From assembly GCA_019748395.1 (NCBI GenBank), contig JAIEPM010000106.1, positions 1 to 47,977 of the forward strand: a stretch of DNA of 47,977 nt. Direction: 5' to 3'. A program made the position numbers and the translations under genes. Below, piece by piece: positions 34,537-43,183 of this stretch (the stretch's first letter is position 1; each line of letters opens with the position of its first letter). This DNA comes from Candidatus Obscuribacterales bacterium (lineage in GTDB: Bacteria; Cyanobacteriota; Vampirovibrionia; Obscuribacterales; Obscuribacteraceae). The notes below the pieces were generated by a model that was not told the origin of the DNA, made no database searches, and saw only the letters and a program-made list of their open reading frames with translations.

Positions 34537-35859
34537 TTACTTGGCTGCCAGTGCTCTCAGTTCAAGATCGTCGAGATCGCCTTTAAAAGGGCAATATTGC
34601 GTGTAACCTTGCAGCACAAGCGCATCCAGCTGTTTTTTCATATCTTTCTTGCGTACTTGAATGCTGACGATATGGCCATCAGTTCTCAATCTGGCAGCAG
34701 CTTCAAGAATCAGTGCCGGATCGTCACGATCCGGATCAACTACGAGGGCAATTTTTTGAAAAGCAGATTGCGGTTCAAAACCTTTATCGGTCAGGATATC
34801 GATCACACGCTCAAATCCAATCGAAAAGCCGCAGGCAGGCACATCTCGACCGCTGAACTTGCCGACCATCTTATCGTAGCGACCACCACCGGCGATCGAA
34901 CCGGAATAGCCCGGATACTTTGCCTCGAATATGGCCCCTGTGTAATAGCCCATGCCCCGAACCAGAGTAGGTTCAAATTTGATTTGAAAGCGAGAATTTG
35001 AATTCTTTTCGACCGCTGCGATAATTTTTTTCAGCGAAGGCAAACAATCAGACCCAGCCAGAGACGGGAATATCTCAGTCAGTTCATCGAAACTGAGCTT
35101 GCCGCTTTTTTCCTGCATCCTGTCGAGATAAACCTGCAAAATTGAACAAAGTTTCAGAGTCGGTTCGGTTTTTGTGCGGCTATCGTCAAGCAATTCTTTG
35201 CGAACATTATCAAGCCCGATTTTCTCAAGTTTATCCAGAGCGATAAAAACCAGGGGCATTGTTTCCTGATCAAATCCGCAATGCTCGGCCAGACCGCTGA
35301 GGAAGCGCCTGTCATTAATCAAAATAGTGAAGTTCTCAAAACCAAGTGCAAGCAGGGCTTCCGAACTGGCACTGATTAACTCCATTTCCGCCAGTTCAGA
35401 CTTAACACCGATGATGTCGATATCACACTGAGTGAATTGTCTAAAACGCCCTTTTTGAGGACTTTCTGCACGAAATACGGAGCCGATCTGAAGAGACTTG
35501 AGCGGATTGGGTAAATTAGACTGATTCGCCGAATAATATCGAACAAGGGGCACCGTAAGGTCAAATCGCAAGCCAAGATCACTTAGCTCGTCCCGGTTGA
35601 AATCCGGCGTCTCAAGAATCTTATCCAACTTCTCGCCACGCTTCAGAACTTCATAAATCAGCTGCAAATTTTCGCCGCCTTCACCACCGCGCAAGAGTTG
35701 GATATGCTCAAGCACCGGAGTTTCGATTCTGCTGAAACCATAGCGCTTATAAGTAGCTTGTATCGTCTCAATGGCCCAATCTCTCAGAGCAACTTGCTGA
35801 GGCAAAAAGTCGCGCATACCTCTTGGGGGTGCAACACTGACGGAAGCGCCTGAACTCAT
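34537..35859 (-). CDS. hisS: Histidine--tRNA ligase
   Basis: 440 residues. Class II synthetase marks: the N-terminal PRGMRDFLPQQVALRDWA, GFSRIETPVLEHIQLL (motif 1), FRAESPQKGRFRQFTQCDID (motif 2), the histidine-binding LVRGMGYYTGAIFEAKYPG, GGGRYDKMVGKF, and GFSIGFERVIDIL (motif 3). A short anticodon-binding domain ends the protein. It charges tRNA-His with histidine. ATG 35859, with AAGGAGA upstream, is preferred over the longer frame from 35964, whose extra residues (SPACRAPERPAGRK) do not belong to the family. A hairpin just upstream could affect translation. Confidence 0.95.
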   Translation of the reverse strand: MSSGASVSVAPPRGMRDFLPQQVALRDWAIETIQATYKRYGFSRIETPVLEHIQLLRGGEGGENLQLIYEVLKRGEKLDKILETPDFNRDELSDLGLRFDLTVPLVRYYSANQSNLPNPLKSLQIGSVFRAESPQKGRFRQFTQCDIDIIGVKSELAEMELISASSEALLALGFENFTILINDRRFLSGLAEHCGFDQETMPLVFIALDKLEKIGLDNVRKELLDDSRTKTEPTLKLCSILQVYLDRMQEKSGKLSFDELTEIFPSLAGSDCLPSLKKIIAAVEKNSNSRFQIKFEPTLVRGMGYYTGAIFEAKYPGYSGSIAGGGRYDKMVGKFSGRDVPACGFSIGFERVIDILTDKGFEPQSAFQKIALVVDPDRDDPALILEAAARLRTDGHIVSIQVRKKDMKKQLDALVLQGYTQYCPFKGDLDDLELRALAAK

Positions 35860-35875
35860 CTGAAATCTCCTTGCG

Positions 35876-35897
35876 TAGTCGGCAAGCCACCCGACTA
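35876..35897 (-). promoter_or_regulatory. Leader hairpin upstream of hisS
   Basis: On the minus strand TAGTCGG, an 8-nt loop and CCGACTA form a perfect 7-bp stem that ends a few bases before AAGGAGA, the hisS ribosome-binding site. A role in translational control is a guess. Confidence 0.3.
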
Positions 35898-36073
35898 TTT
35901 TACGGCCGGCAGGTCTTTCAGGAGCTCTGCATGCCGGACTGTAAAGCTCCCGTGCCACCGTCACGAAATGTCAGCATCGACAAAGTCTTATCAGGAATGG
36001 TTTTCAAGCCGAATGGCAGAATCCTGGATAGCTCTTGAGTCACAAGCACTATTCAAGAGACAGTCAAAATCTA

Positions 36074-36079
36074 TATAAT
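36074..36079 (+). promoter_or_regulatory. -10 element for the exported protein at 36118
   Basis: TATAAT with TTCAAG 16 nt upstream as a poor -35. Its position implies that the start codon lies downstream, supporting ATG 36118. Confidence 0.45.
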
Positions 36080-36117
36080 TGACCTATACGAAGAGCCCAC
36101 TTGGCATCGGCGGAAAT

Positions 36118-36549
36118 ATGCGCAATTTCATTCTTCTTGCAGTCGTCGGCACTATAGTTGCGGCCGGTCTCAGCACTCTTTCTGTAGAAGCTTCATCCAC
36201 TTCAGGCAAGAAACTGAACAGCAAAGACAAAAAGCGAAAAAGCTACAGTTATGGTCTGGTGCCGCCGCCACCACCGACAGCAGTATCACCGACGGTGCTG
36301 GCTGCTTATCCACAGATTTCAAATCACAACAGCCTGCATTTCCTGCCATCCAAACCCAAGCACCTTGTGGACGAAATGAAACTCACAGCGGTTCTGGACG
36401 ACGTTGCATTCTTCAATGTCAAAAACGCAGATCAAAGCGTGCGCTTAAGCAAAGGAAAAAGCTACCAGTCAGTCACCCTGGCGCAAATCAACAGCGACCA
36501 GGTAGTTCTTGAAGAAAAGGGAACGCAATACATCAAAAGACTGCGTTAA
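36118..36549 (+). CDS. Exported protein of unknown function with a C-terminal GspC/PilP-like strand pattern
   Basis: 143 residues. The N-terminus (MRNFILLAVVGTIVAAGL) is a signal peptide or anchor, followed by a Ser/Lys-rich stretch and PPPPPTAVSP. The C-terminal 55 residues (LTAVLDDVAFFNVKNADQSV, then VTLAQINSDQVVLEEKGTQY) recall the short beta domain of GspC/PilP pilus or secretion proteins, in which a glycine-rich turn precedes the I-x-x-V-x-L strand. This likeness is by eye and uncertain. The start follows from the promoter position; an upstream frame from 36079 would begin inside the -10 element. Confidence 0.6.
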   Translation: MRNFILLAVVGTIVAAGLSTLSVEASSTSGKKLNSKDKKRKSYSYGLVPPPPPTAVSPTVLAAYPQISNHNSLHFLPSKPKHLVDEMKLTAVLDDVAFFNVKNADQSVRLSKGKSYQSVTLAQINSDQVVLEEKGTQYIKRLR

Positions 36550-36565
36550 TAACTTGCGCACCCTT

Positions 36566-37207
36566 CTACTTTTTTGGTAGAAAAGCTCGGTAGTAATTTA
36601 GCTCTTTATAGCTGCCAAAGCGATGATCTAAAGGTTCTTTTCGCCATAGTCCGCCGTAGTTGTCGTAAACCATGCGGCTGCCGTTTTCGATAGAGCCGAC
36701 GATGCCCATGTGGCGTCTTGTCGTGCCGGGATCTGAGCCTTGAATCAAGTCCCCTTCTTTCAGCTCAGCTTTGGAAATGGGCTTTAATAAGCCAGCCTGA
36801 GAACCCATTTTCTTGTTCAGCTCGTCCATATTCACCTGGTAATAATTTCGATATGCGGTATCGTCAACTGAATTGATTATTCCGGCATAGCTCAAAGCTT
36901 GCCTGTAGCGATTGGAGAATGACGATACGCAACCAAGGTTCGGGCTCGGCTTGGGAAGACTTGCCCAACGAGGCAAGCTGTAGATTGGCTTATTTACCGC
37001 TTCTGAAGCAGCTCTGGCAAGAAAAGGGTTTGCCTCTCTCGATTTTTCATCCACCAGCTCAAGAGGACCAAGTCCGTCTTGAGGAGCTTTTGAAGGCTCC
37101 GGCGCAAAACGACTTTTGCTCGAATCTTGACTCCAGCTTTCAAGCTGAAAGCGCGAGTCGTTTTCCAGCGCATCTGATGCACTTCTTTTAGTAATTTCTT
37201 CTTCCAT
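36566..37207 (-). CDS. Cysteine-peptidase-like protein (NlpC/P60- or CHAP-type)
   Basis: 213 residues. About 85 residues at the N-terminus are charged and probably disordered. The rest has the order expected of NlpC/P60 or CHAP domains: Cys93 in NLGCVSSFSNRYRQAL, then LKEGDLIQG, His166 in RRHMGIVG, and a possible polar third residue (Asn183 in VYDNYGG). Such enzymes cut peptidoglycan cross-links or stem peptides. No signal peptide is seen from either start, so export, if any, would be by another route. ATG 37207 is chosen; ATG 37234 is in frame. Convergent with the exported protein at 36118. Confidence 0.6.
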   Translation of the reverse strand: MEEEITKRSASDALENDSRFQLESWSQDSSKSRFAPEPSKAPQDGLGPLELVDEKSREANPFLARAASEAVNKPIYSLPRWASLPKPSPNLGCVSSFSNRYRQALSYAGIINSVDDTAYRNYYQVNMDELNKKMGSQAGLLKPISKAELKEGDLIQGSDPGTTRRHMGIVGSIENGSRMVYDNYGGLWRKEPLDHRFGSYKELNYYRAFLPKK

Positions 37208-37299
37208 GTGCAGATCCCGACCACCTGAGAACATTCTAATTCCGCGACAGCCGGAGCAAATGTGTATTCATGCAAATAGTCCTGCGCCATTCGGCAATA

Positions 37300-37704
37300 T
37301 CAGAGTCCGGTGAAATATCGCACGACTCCGACAGAGCGCAAAAAACCTGCATCAGAGAATTCAAAACTAATTTGGTAACTGGCTTTGCTAAGGGCAAAGT
37401 CATTTGGATCGTACTGAAAAAGACAGATGATACTTTTAGAATTCTCGCGAGCAACTATTTGCGAAAGAGGATCCGCATACAAACCCATTTTTCGCATTTC
37501 AGCTATTACCAAATTAAATGGTGAGTTGAGCGGAATCTTTTTCAATACAGCTTTTTGAATGGAAGACTCCGAAATTTCTTTTTCCGAAACTTGAAAGAAA
37601 TCGGCAATTCTTCGTTCAGCAGACTTTGCAAACGCCGGTTTAGCATCCAAAGTCATCAGGGCCGCAATTAAAAGAAGGGACAAAATGCAAAGGAGCAGGT
37701 TCAT
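37300..37704 (-). CDS. Exported protein of unknown function
   Basis: 134 residues, not recognised. A strong signal peptide (NLLLCILSLLLIAALMTL, then AKPAFA) is followed by a mature part of about 105 residues with an amphipathic helix (RRIADFFQVSEKEI) and alternating strands near the end. A Cys in the signal core is not in a lipobox. ATG 37704 follows GAGGTG at nine bases; the frame opens at 37716. It lies upstream of the cysteine-peptidase-like gene in the same direction with a 92-nt gap. Confidence 0.6.
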   Translation of the reverse strand: MNLLLCILSLLLIAALMTLDAKPAFAKSAERRIADFFQVSEKEISESSIQKAVLKKIPLNSPFNLVIAEMRKMGLYADPLSQIVARENSKSIICLFQYDPNDFALSKASYQISFEFSDAGFLRSVGVVRYFTGL

Positions 37705-37909
37705 AGTCGAGTACACCTCGTTTCTGCCAGCCTAGAACAGTTTGCCGCTTCATAAACCGAATCCGGCACAGTTCATAAAGAGTCCGCAAAGCAAGCAAAA
37801 TTCTGGAAAAGCAGTATCTTTTATCGTAATTTCCCGATTGTAAAGGGGCTGAATTCGAATTAATCTTTCTCCGGGTTGTGCTGGCAGTGTCCAAAAATTC
37901 CGGATACCG

Positions 37910-37931
37910 GATATTAACGAACGTTAATATC
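37910..37931. promoter_or_regulatory. 22-bp near-perfect palindrome, candidate operator
   Basis: GATATTAACG (37910-37919) and CGTTAATATC (37922-37931) are perfect 10-bp arms around AA, 30 nt upstream of ATG 37962. The tight symmetry and position in the promoter region fit a dimeric repressor site; the regulator is unknown. A direct CCGGATA repeat abuts its left side. The surrounding gap 37705-37961 shows no gene. Confidence 0.6.
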
Positions 37932-37961
37932 TTTGTCAGTAAAAAAATGGGTTTACGTTGA

Positions 37962-40811
37962 ATGGGCGATTCTAGAAAAACCGAGACAGACAAAACAGCA
38001 AGAACAACTGCTGATAAACCGGCGGACCTTTCGCCGCAAGGAACTTTTGAAGATCAGAAAAGGGACAGCGACGCTCAGCGCGCAGCGGCCGGCGGCAAAG
38101 GCTCAAGCGGCCTCCCGGAACTCTCCATCACAGGCGACAAAGAAAAGGAAGGCTCAGACAAGAGCACGCCAGTAAAGGAAGCCCCGAAAGCAGCAGATAG
38201 TTGGTCAACGGCGGATCTCAAACAAGCAATTCAATATCTTGAACGCATCAAAATCTCCGGCGCCCGGACAGTGGGTTCAACAGCCGGCGACAGAGCTCAA
38301 GAAAATACATACAGGACTCTCAGCGACTCAATATTGCCGACTCTCAAACGGGAAGGAAAAATTAGCGCTGATTGGGAGATATTTCCATCACAAGCTCAAT
38401 CACCCGGAGACAAGGTCGGCGCAGATTTCTTGCTTGTAAACACTAAAACCGGCGCGTTTCACTTTTTAGATGCCACCGCAAATCCAAACAAAGAAAACGT
38501 TTTCAGGCTCAGAGCCGATGGAGTCATTCTGGTTGACAATGCACTCTTCGATCAGTTTGGATCTCTGAAAGTAGACAACCCTGACATGACCGGGATCAGA
38601 GCGACTGATCTTCGCGATGATATGCTGAGGCAGATTGAATCTTTGACCAAGAGCAAAACGCCTTTCAGGCTGGGAACAGACGGAACGCCGATGCCTTCAT
38701 TCAGCAATAAGGCAACCGACGAACAGGGCAAAGCACAGATCCAGAGACTCACAGAATGGGCAAACGCACAAGCCAAAAGCTCCGGCAACCCTGGTGACTT
38801 CCGCGACATGGCCGATAAAGTCGGTCGCGCTTACACTCATATCGATAGAGCAGCCAGAGAAGTAAAATCTCCCAAAATGGCCGAGAGCATTCGCGAAGCA
38901 AGCGAAAGAGAAATTGCCAGATTCGTTTATGCAAAATACAAGGATGAGCCTTACAAAGCAGTCGACAGCAAAGCCAACAACAATCCAATGCGAATTCTTA
39001 AAGACGGAAAAATGCTTATGGATGGTGAAGGCGGCGTGATCCACGACGGAGGCAAACTGCCGGAACATGTGGAAGAAGCTCGAAAAAATCTGGTTTCCGA
39101 AAAAGCTTTGCTTTCCAGACTGACAAACAAAGAACTGGCTGCTATGGGAGCTGATACTTCAAGCTTCGAAGGATTGTCTGGTGCAGACCGCACAAACGCC
39201 ATAGAGAAAGCTGTCAGAACACAGCCCAAGTTCAGATCTGAAGTTTCAAAACTGATGAGCGTGTTTATGGACAATCGCGCCATTATCGAGAACGGCGGTG
39301 CTGTTGGTGAAGGCAGACCTGTGATCGCCGAAAGCATCATAGCTAAGTTGAAAGGACAGACAAAAGAAGGACTGCTTAAGGAAGGTCCAAAAGCAACGGA
39401 CAAACCCGCAACAGCGGCATCAACAGAAACAAAAACTGAGACTGAGACTGCGTCAAAAAGTCCTTCCCTGACCGAGAACCTAGAAAACAAACTGGCCAAG
39501 TCGGCAGAACAACTTTCTGTTTATCTGGATAATGCAAAAGTTGATCCGGCCAGCCCCAGCAAAGACGTCCGAGATGCAATCGAGATCTTAATTGAAGGAC
39601 AGAATACCCGCCGAGCCGCAAATCCTGCAGATAAGGAGCTCTGGCCTAAGGCAGAACTTGATCATCTAGTTAAGCTCAATGATGCGTACAAAGATTCAGC
39701 TCATCCGCAGCATACAGAAGCGGTCAGAGAGTTGAATGCAATCTTAAATAAGAAGGCCGACGCAGCCGAGGCAAAAGCAGTTAAAGAAGCAGATCTTGCA
39801 CTTGCACAGCTCAAGGGTAATCCCACCTTTGAAAATCTAAACAATGAAACACGCATCGCAGATACTGTAAAGACTCTAAACGATCGCATCATGGGCAAGA
39901 TCCCTGCACAAAACAAAGGCGAGTTCATGGCCAATCAATACCGAGAGGCCTTCCGCAAACAGCTGGGAGCAGCAACGATAGCCGACCTGCCTGATTCGAT
40001 TAAGTATCTAAAGATAGACTTTGTACAAGGTATGGGTACAGAAGTCAAAGTCACAGCGAATGGAACTATTGAAATTCCATCGACAATGATGAAGTTCCAT
40101 CCAAAGAAAGTGATTGCAGATGTTTATGCACATGTTTCCGGTCAATCTATGCTTCATATCCTCAATCAAGGTGAGAACAGCCACTTAACTGCAAGATCGA
40201 TCAAACCAATTGTCGACAGGATTTCAACTAAAGCAGTCGAAATAATTGAAGCCAGAAACAAAGGCGCAGCCGCTAAGCCTGCAGCGATAAGCAGCGATGC
40301 TGCTGCAAGCGAGCGCAAAGTGGAACTTGCAAAAGACAGCGCAACTGTAACGGCCTGGGATGGTGAAAACCTGACCTTTGGAAGCGAGAAGTTTCATATC
40401 AAGGCTGAACTCGAAAAGCTAAATCGTGAAAGAGAAACCAAAATCAAAGGACTTGAAGAGGAATTACGCGTAGTTAAGAGCAAGCAAAAACCGACAGATG
40501 CAGATCTGAGCAATATGAAAGAACTGGAGACCAGAATCGCGGTCGAAAAACAGAACGCGAGAGTTGCAAGCGATCTGCACCAGGCACTGAGTGGAAACAG
40601 AGGCACGGCGGCACAAGCTAAAGCAAGCGAGCTGGTTAAAGCAGCAGCCGACAAAGCAATTGCCGATCACCTCGGCAAGAAGGGCGGCTCAGGCGGCTCT
40701 CTCAGCCGCAGTGCAGCAGTAGGCATGGTGCTGAGCACGCTTGCTACCATGTATTTTGCGTCTGCAAAACCGGCTATGGCTGATACTTACGAAGGCAGCT
40801 ATTCTAAATAG
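37962..40811 (+). CDS. Large protein of unknown function with a C-terminal membrane segment
   Basis: 949 residues, no family recognised. The N-terminal 85 residues are charged and low-complexity. A possible globular domain at about 90-240 includes GADFLLVNTKTGAFHFLDAT. The middle is mostly helical, with a Thr/Lys/Glu linker near 465-500, and about 800-870 looks like a coiled coil (LEKLNRERETKIKGLEEEL). The end is GGSGGSLSRS, then a hydrophobic stretch (AAVGMVLSTLATMYFASA), KPAMA and a nine-residue polar tail, as in a tail-anchored protein or a signal-like sequence at the wrong end. No clear ribosome-binding site precedes ATG 37962. A perfect palindrome lies just upstream. Confidence 0.7.
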   Translation: MGDSRKTETDKTARTTADKPADLSPQGTFEDQKRDSDAQRAAAGGKGSSGLPELSITGDKEKEGSDKSTPVKEAPKAADSWSTADLKQAIQYLERIKISGARTVGSTAGDRAQENTYRTLSDSILPTLKREGKISADWEIFPSQAQSPGDKVGADFLLVNTKTGAFHFLDATANPNKENVFRLRADGVILVDNALFDQFGSLKVDNPDMTGIRATDLRDDMLRQIESLTKSKTPFRLGTDGTPMPSFSNKATDEQGKAQIQRLTEWANAQAKSSGNPGDFRDMADKVGRAYTHIDRAAREVKSPKMAESIREASEREIARFVYAKYKDEPYKAVDSKANNNPMRILKDGKMLMDGEGGVIHDGGKLPEHVEEARKNLVSEKALLSRLTNKELAAMGADTSSFEGLSGADRTNAIEKAVRTQPKFRSEVSKLMSVFMDNRAIIENGGAVGEGRPVIAESIIAKLKGQTKEGLLKEGPKATDKPATAASTETKTETETASKSPSLTENLENKLAKSAEQLSVYLDNAKVDPASPSKDVRDAIEILIEGQNTRRAANPADKELWPKAELDHLVKLNDAYKDSAHPQHTEAVRELNAILNKKADAAEAKAVKEADLALAQLKGNPTFENLNNETRIADTVKTLNDRIMGKIPAQNKGEFMANQYREAFRKQLGAATIADLPDSIKYLKIDFVQGMGTEVKVTANGTIEIPSTMMKFHPKKVIADVYAHVSGQSMLHILNQGENSHLTARSIKPIVDRISTKAVEIIEARNKGAAAKPAAISSDAAASERKVELAKDSATVTAWDGENLTFGSEKFHIKAELEKLNRERETKIKGLEEELRVVKSKQKPTDADLSNMKELETRIAVEKQNARVASDLHQALSGNRGTAAQAKASELVKAAADKAIADHLGKKGGSGGSLSRSAAVGMVLSTLATMYFASAKPAMADTYEGSYSK

Positions 40812-40819
40812 AAACAGCC

Positions 40820-41638
40820 TCAGTCATTAACGGACAGTACCAGCTGTGGTGCTGGAATATGATGGTCTACGCGCATCGGTACAATTGCCGTGCCGACTAC
40901 GAAAAACTCGATCACATGCGAGCTCCAGCCGTAATTGCCTTCAAATATATCAACCCCAACGATACCTTCGGCTTTCAGACCCTCGGCTTCATTCTGCATT
41001 CTTTCCATAGCCAGCTCTCTGGCATCATAAAGGGCCTGAGTAAAATTGCTCATTTCAGTATTTTGGCCCATGGTCTTGAACCACTGGCCGAAGGATTGAT
41101 GCGCCACGTGATAAACACAATTACCCATAACCATGCCTACCGGTCTGTAACCGGAGCGAAGCAGAGTCCAGAAGTCCTGTCCGGAGAGATCACTTGTGAA
41201 TGGTTTTCCAGTCACGGTCTTGAAAGAGCCGTCGCCGGAACGATGCTTAACGGCAGTTCCAATCGCCACAAATTCAGCCAGATCTGAATTCCATTCCATA
41301 TGTTTGACTTTCAAGCGAACACCAACAATGCCGTCGGCGCCAAGTTCATGAGCTTCCTCTTCCATGCGTGTCATAGCCAGCTCACGAGCATGGTAAAGAG
41401 CCTGCGTTAGAACTACCATCTCTTCGTTCTTGGTCCAGCGTGCAGCTTGATAGCCGATATGATAAATCGAAGTGCCAACAACCAGACCAACAGGATCAAA
41501 TCCGGCTTCTTTAACCAGCAAGAACTCATTGACGGATAAATCACTTGTAAAAAGGGCTCGGTGTCCGCCTTTTCCCTGCATCCATTGCAAGCGTTCTTTA
41601 GCATGCTCCGGCAGGTCTTCCATTGGATTGTTGGGCAT
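40820..41638 (-). CDS. Tandem YbjQ-like (UPF0145, heavy-metal-binding-type) domain protein
   Basis: 272 residues holding two copies of a YbjQ-like domain, about 22-135 and 145-262. Each has FTSDLS at the start, VGLVVGTSIYHI or VGMVMGNCVYHV, an LTQALYHARELAMTRMEEEA or FTQALYDARELAMERMQNEA helix, GADGIVGVRL or AEGIVGVDIF, and ends in IGTAV or VGTAI. YbjQ proteins normally have one domain, form pentamers and have no settled function; metal binding is only implied by the family name. No signal peptide. It is the last gene of a three-gene operon, 19 nt after its paralogue. Confidence 0.8.
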   Translation of the reverse strand: MPNNPMEDLPEHAKERLQWMQGKGGHRALFTSDLSVNEFLLVKEAGFDPVGLVVGTSIYHIGYQAARWTKNEEMVVLTQALYHARELAMTRMEEEAHELGADGIVGVRLKVKHMEWNSDLAEFVAIGTAVKHRSGDGSFKTVTGKPFTSDLSGQDFWTLLRSGYRPVGMVMGNCVYHVAHQSFGQWFKTMGQNTEMSNFTQALYDARELAMERMQNEAEGLKAEGIVGVDIFEGNYGWSSHVIEFFVVGTAIVPMRVDHHIPAPQLVLSVND

Positions 41639-41657
41639 TTCCTATCTCCTGTCCTTT

Positions 41658-42662
41658 TTATTCATCGTCTTCGTCGAGCTTATCAATTAATTTAGTACCG
41701 GCAGGCTCAAAATAACTATTTTCGTAATCGGCTGTGGACGAAAGCCTGCCATAGCTTTTGGATGCAAGATTCAAAACCAGAAGCGGTGAGCTGTGTTTTT
41801 GTTCTCTCTCGGGATGAGCAGCAACCGCAGTGCCCAGCATCGTGAAATGCAGAAGCAAATCGTAGTAACTTGTATTGTTATATTCGTATTCGATTGTTTC
41901 CATTTTCGGTTCGATTGATACGCCTACGGCACCATCAGCTTTCAGCAAAGACAGCTCCGACTGCATGCGTAAATCAGCCATTCGGGCAGCCTGCTTGTAA
42001 CCGTTGGTAAAAGTCGGAAGCTCCTGATTCGGTGCGAACCATTGATAAATACTTTGCCTGGTTTGATAATCCATATGCATGTAATAAGAGCAGGTGCCCA
42101 TCACCACCGACAGTGGCATATATCCTGAACGATAAAGTTGCCAGAACTCCTGTCCGTTTAAAGCGCTGGTGAAAGGTTCTTGCCCTACCGGCCAGCCTGG
42201 AATCTTAATGGCGCTGCCGAAAGCCGTGAACTCGGTCACTCCGGAACTCCAGTCATGAGACCGGGCATTTATTCGTACTCCTATTACTCCTGAAGCTCCA
42301 AGTAAATGAGCTTCCTGCTTCAAGCGCTCAATTGCTTTCCGGCGCGCCTCGGTATGCGCTTTTGTAATCTCTTGAATTTCACCGGTGCTGCTGCGGTAAC
42401 GCGAAAAGCTGCCCCAGAAACCAATCCTGTAGAAAGAGGTGCCCATGACCTGCCCTAGCGTCTGAAAACCGGCTTCCCGAGTAAGCATGTATTCACGGCT
42501 GCTCAAGTCACTGGCAAAGAACTCTTTGCCGTATGCACGTTCACGTAAAATTCGATCTCTGGCTATCGGAGGAATTTCACCACGCTCTATAGCAGCAATG
42601 GCTGCCTGTTGCCGCTCTTTAGCTTGCCTTTCAGCTTCTGTTTCTTTGCGCCAGAATGGCAT
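41658..42662 (-). CDS. Tandem YbjQ-like domain protein, paralogue
   Basis: 334 residues, built like the downstream gene. An N-terminal Glu/Arg/Ala-rich helix (ERQAKERQQAAIAAIERGEI) precedes two YbjQ-like domains (about 45-175 and 180-300), each with FASDLS or FTSALN, a LGQVMGTSFYRI or LSVVMGTCSYYM block and an Ala/Arg-rich helix, ending in FGSAI or LGTAV. A short acidic tail (DKLDEDDE) closes it. It starts 3 nt after the stop of the preceding gene. The pair arose by duplication of an already doubled domain. Confidence 0.78.
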   Translation of the reverse strand: MPFWRKETEAERQAKERQQAAIAAIERGEIPPIARDRILRERAYGKEFFASDLSSREYMLTREAGFQTLGQVMGTSFYRIGFWGSFSRYRSSTGEIQEITKAHTEARRKAIERLKQEAHLLGASGVIGVRINARSHDWSSGVTEFTAFGSAIKIPGWPVGQEPFTSALNGQEFWQLYRSGYMPLSVVMGTCSYYMHMDYQTRQSIYQWFAPNQELPTFTNGYKQAARMADLRMQSELSLLKADGAVGVSIEPKMETIEYEYNNTSYYDLLLHFTMLGTAVAAHPEREQKHSSPLLVLNLASKSYGRLSSTADYENSYFEPAGTKLIDKLDEDDE

Positions 42663-42665
42663 GAC

Positions 42666-43067
42666 TTATCCTGTGATAAATTTCTGCAGAGCCGATTTCA
42701 TGCGCTCATTTTTCAGAGAAAGAGTTTTCAACTCGGAAAGAATCTGAGCTACACAATCTGAAAGTTCAATTTCCGTACTTTTCAACGCAATGCCGCGCAC
42801 AATTTTGAGTGTCTTTGCAGCATAAGCCGAGCTGTTTTTTTGCTTGCTGATTTGATAGTGAACTTCATCGAATTTGACAAGCAAATCTTCCACTGGTTTG
42901 TCCTTGGAAAGAAGCCAACCGCCACGCGAGACCACAACTTGATCGGGTAATGCGCCCTGCAAAATCTTGGCAAGAGATTCGACAAGACTGCGAGCTTCCT
43001 GCCTGTCCAGGGCCAGCCCGGCCGCCAGAGTCTCAAACATAAGTGCCTGGTCCAGTTCTTCGTCCAC
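42666..43067 (-). CDS. Small cytoplasmic helical protein of unknown function
   Basis: 133 residues from GTG 43067, chosen because GGA stands eight bases upstream; a TTG at 43073 is in frame. Sequence is mostly amphipathic helix with one central GGWLLSKDK turn and no membrane segment, signal or motif I recognise. It opens the operon with the two double YbjQ proteins, with only 3 nt before the next gene, so it probably works with them. Confidence 0.6.
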   Translation of the reverse strand: MDEELDQALMFETLAAGLALDRQEARSLVESLAKILQGALPDQVVVSRGGWLLSKDKPVEDLLVKFDEVHYQISKQKNSSAYAAKTLKIVRGIALKSTEIELSDCVAQILSELKTLSLKNERMKSALQKFITG

Positions 43068-43119
43068 AAGCAAAATCCGTTTGTCTTAAAACCTTGGAAA
43101 GAAAGCTAATGCTAGCACT

Positions 43120-43145
43120 TCAGCTTCATAAAAACCTGAAGCTGA
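43120..43145 (-). terminator. Probable terminator of the Rieske/cytochrome b operon
   Basis: TCAGCTTCA (43120-43128) and TGAAGCTGA (43137-43145) are perfectly complementary with an 8-nt loop, about 40 nt after the stop of the last small gene. The following minus-strand sequence is only moderately T-rich. Confidence 0.45.
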
Positions 43146-43183
43146 GCGCCCGCACCTGAACAAGAATTAGCGCTGCCTTGAGC

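Noticed and set aside
37933-38175. An 80-codon frame at the start of the 949-residue gene
   Set aside because: It overlaps the long frame and shows Lys/Arg/Gln-rich shadow composition without any motif.
38400-38490. A possible PD-(D/E)xK nuclease core in the 949-residue protein (GADFLLV then FHFLDAT)
   Set aside because: The ExK element is absent (DAT) and no other nuclease feature is visible, so a nuclease call is not supported.
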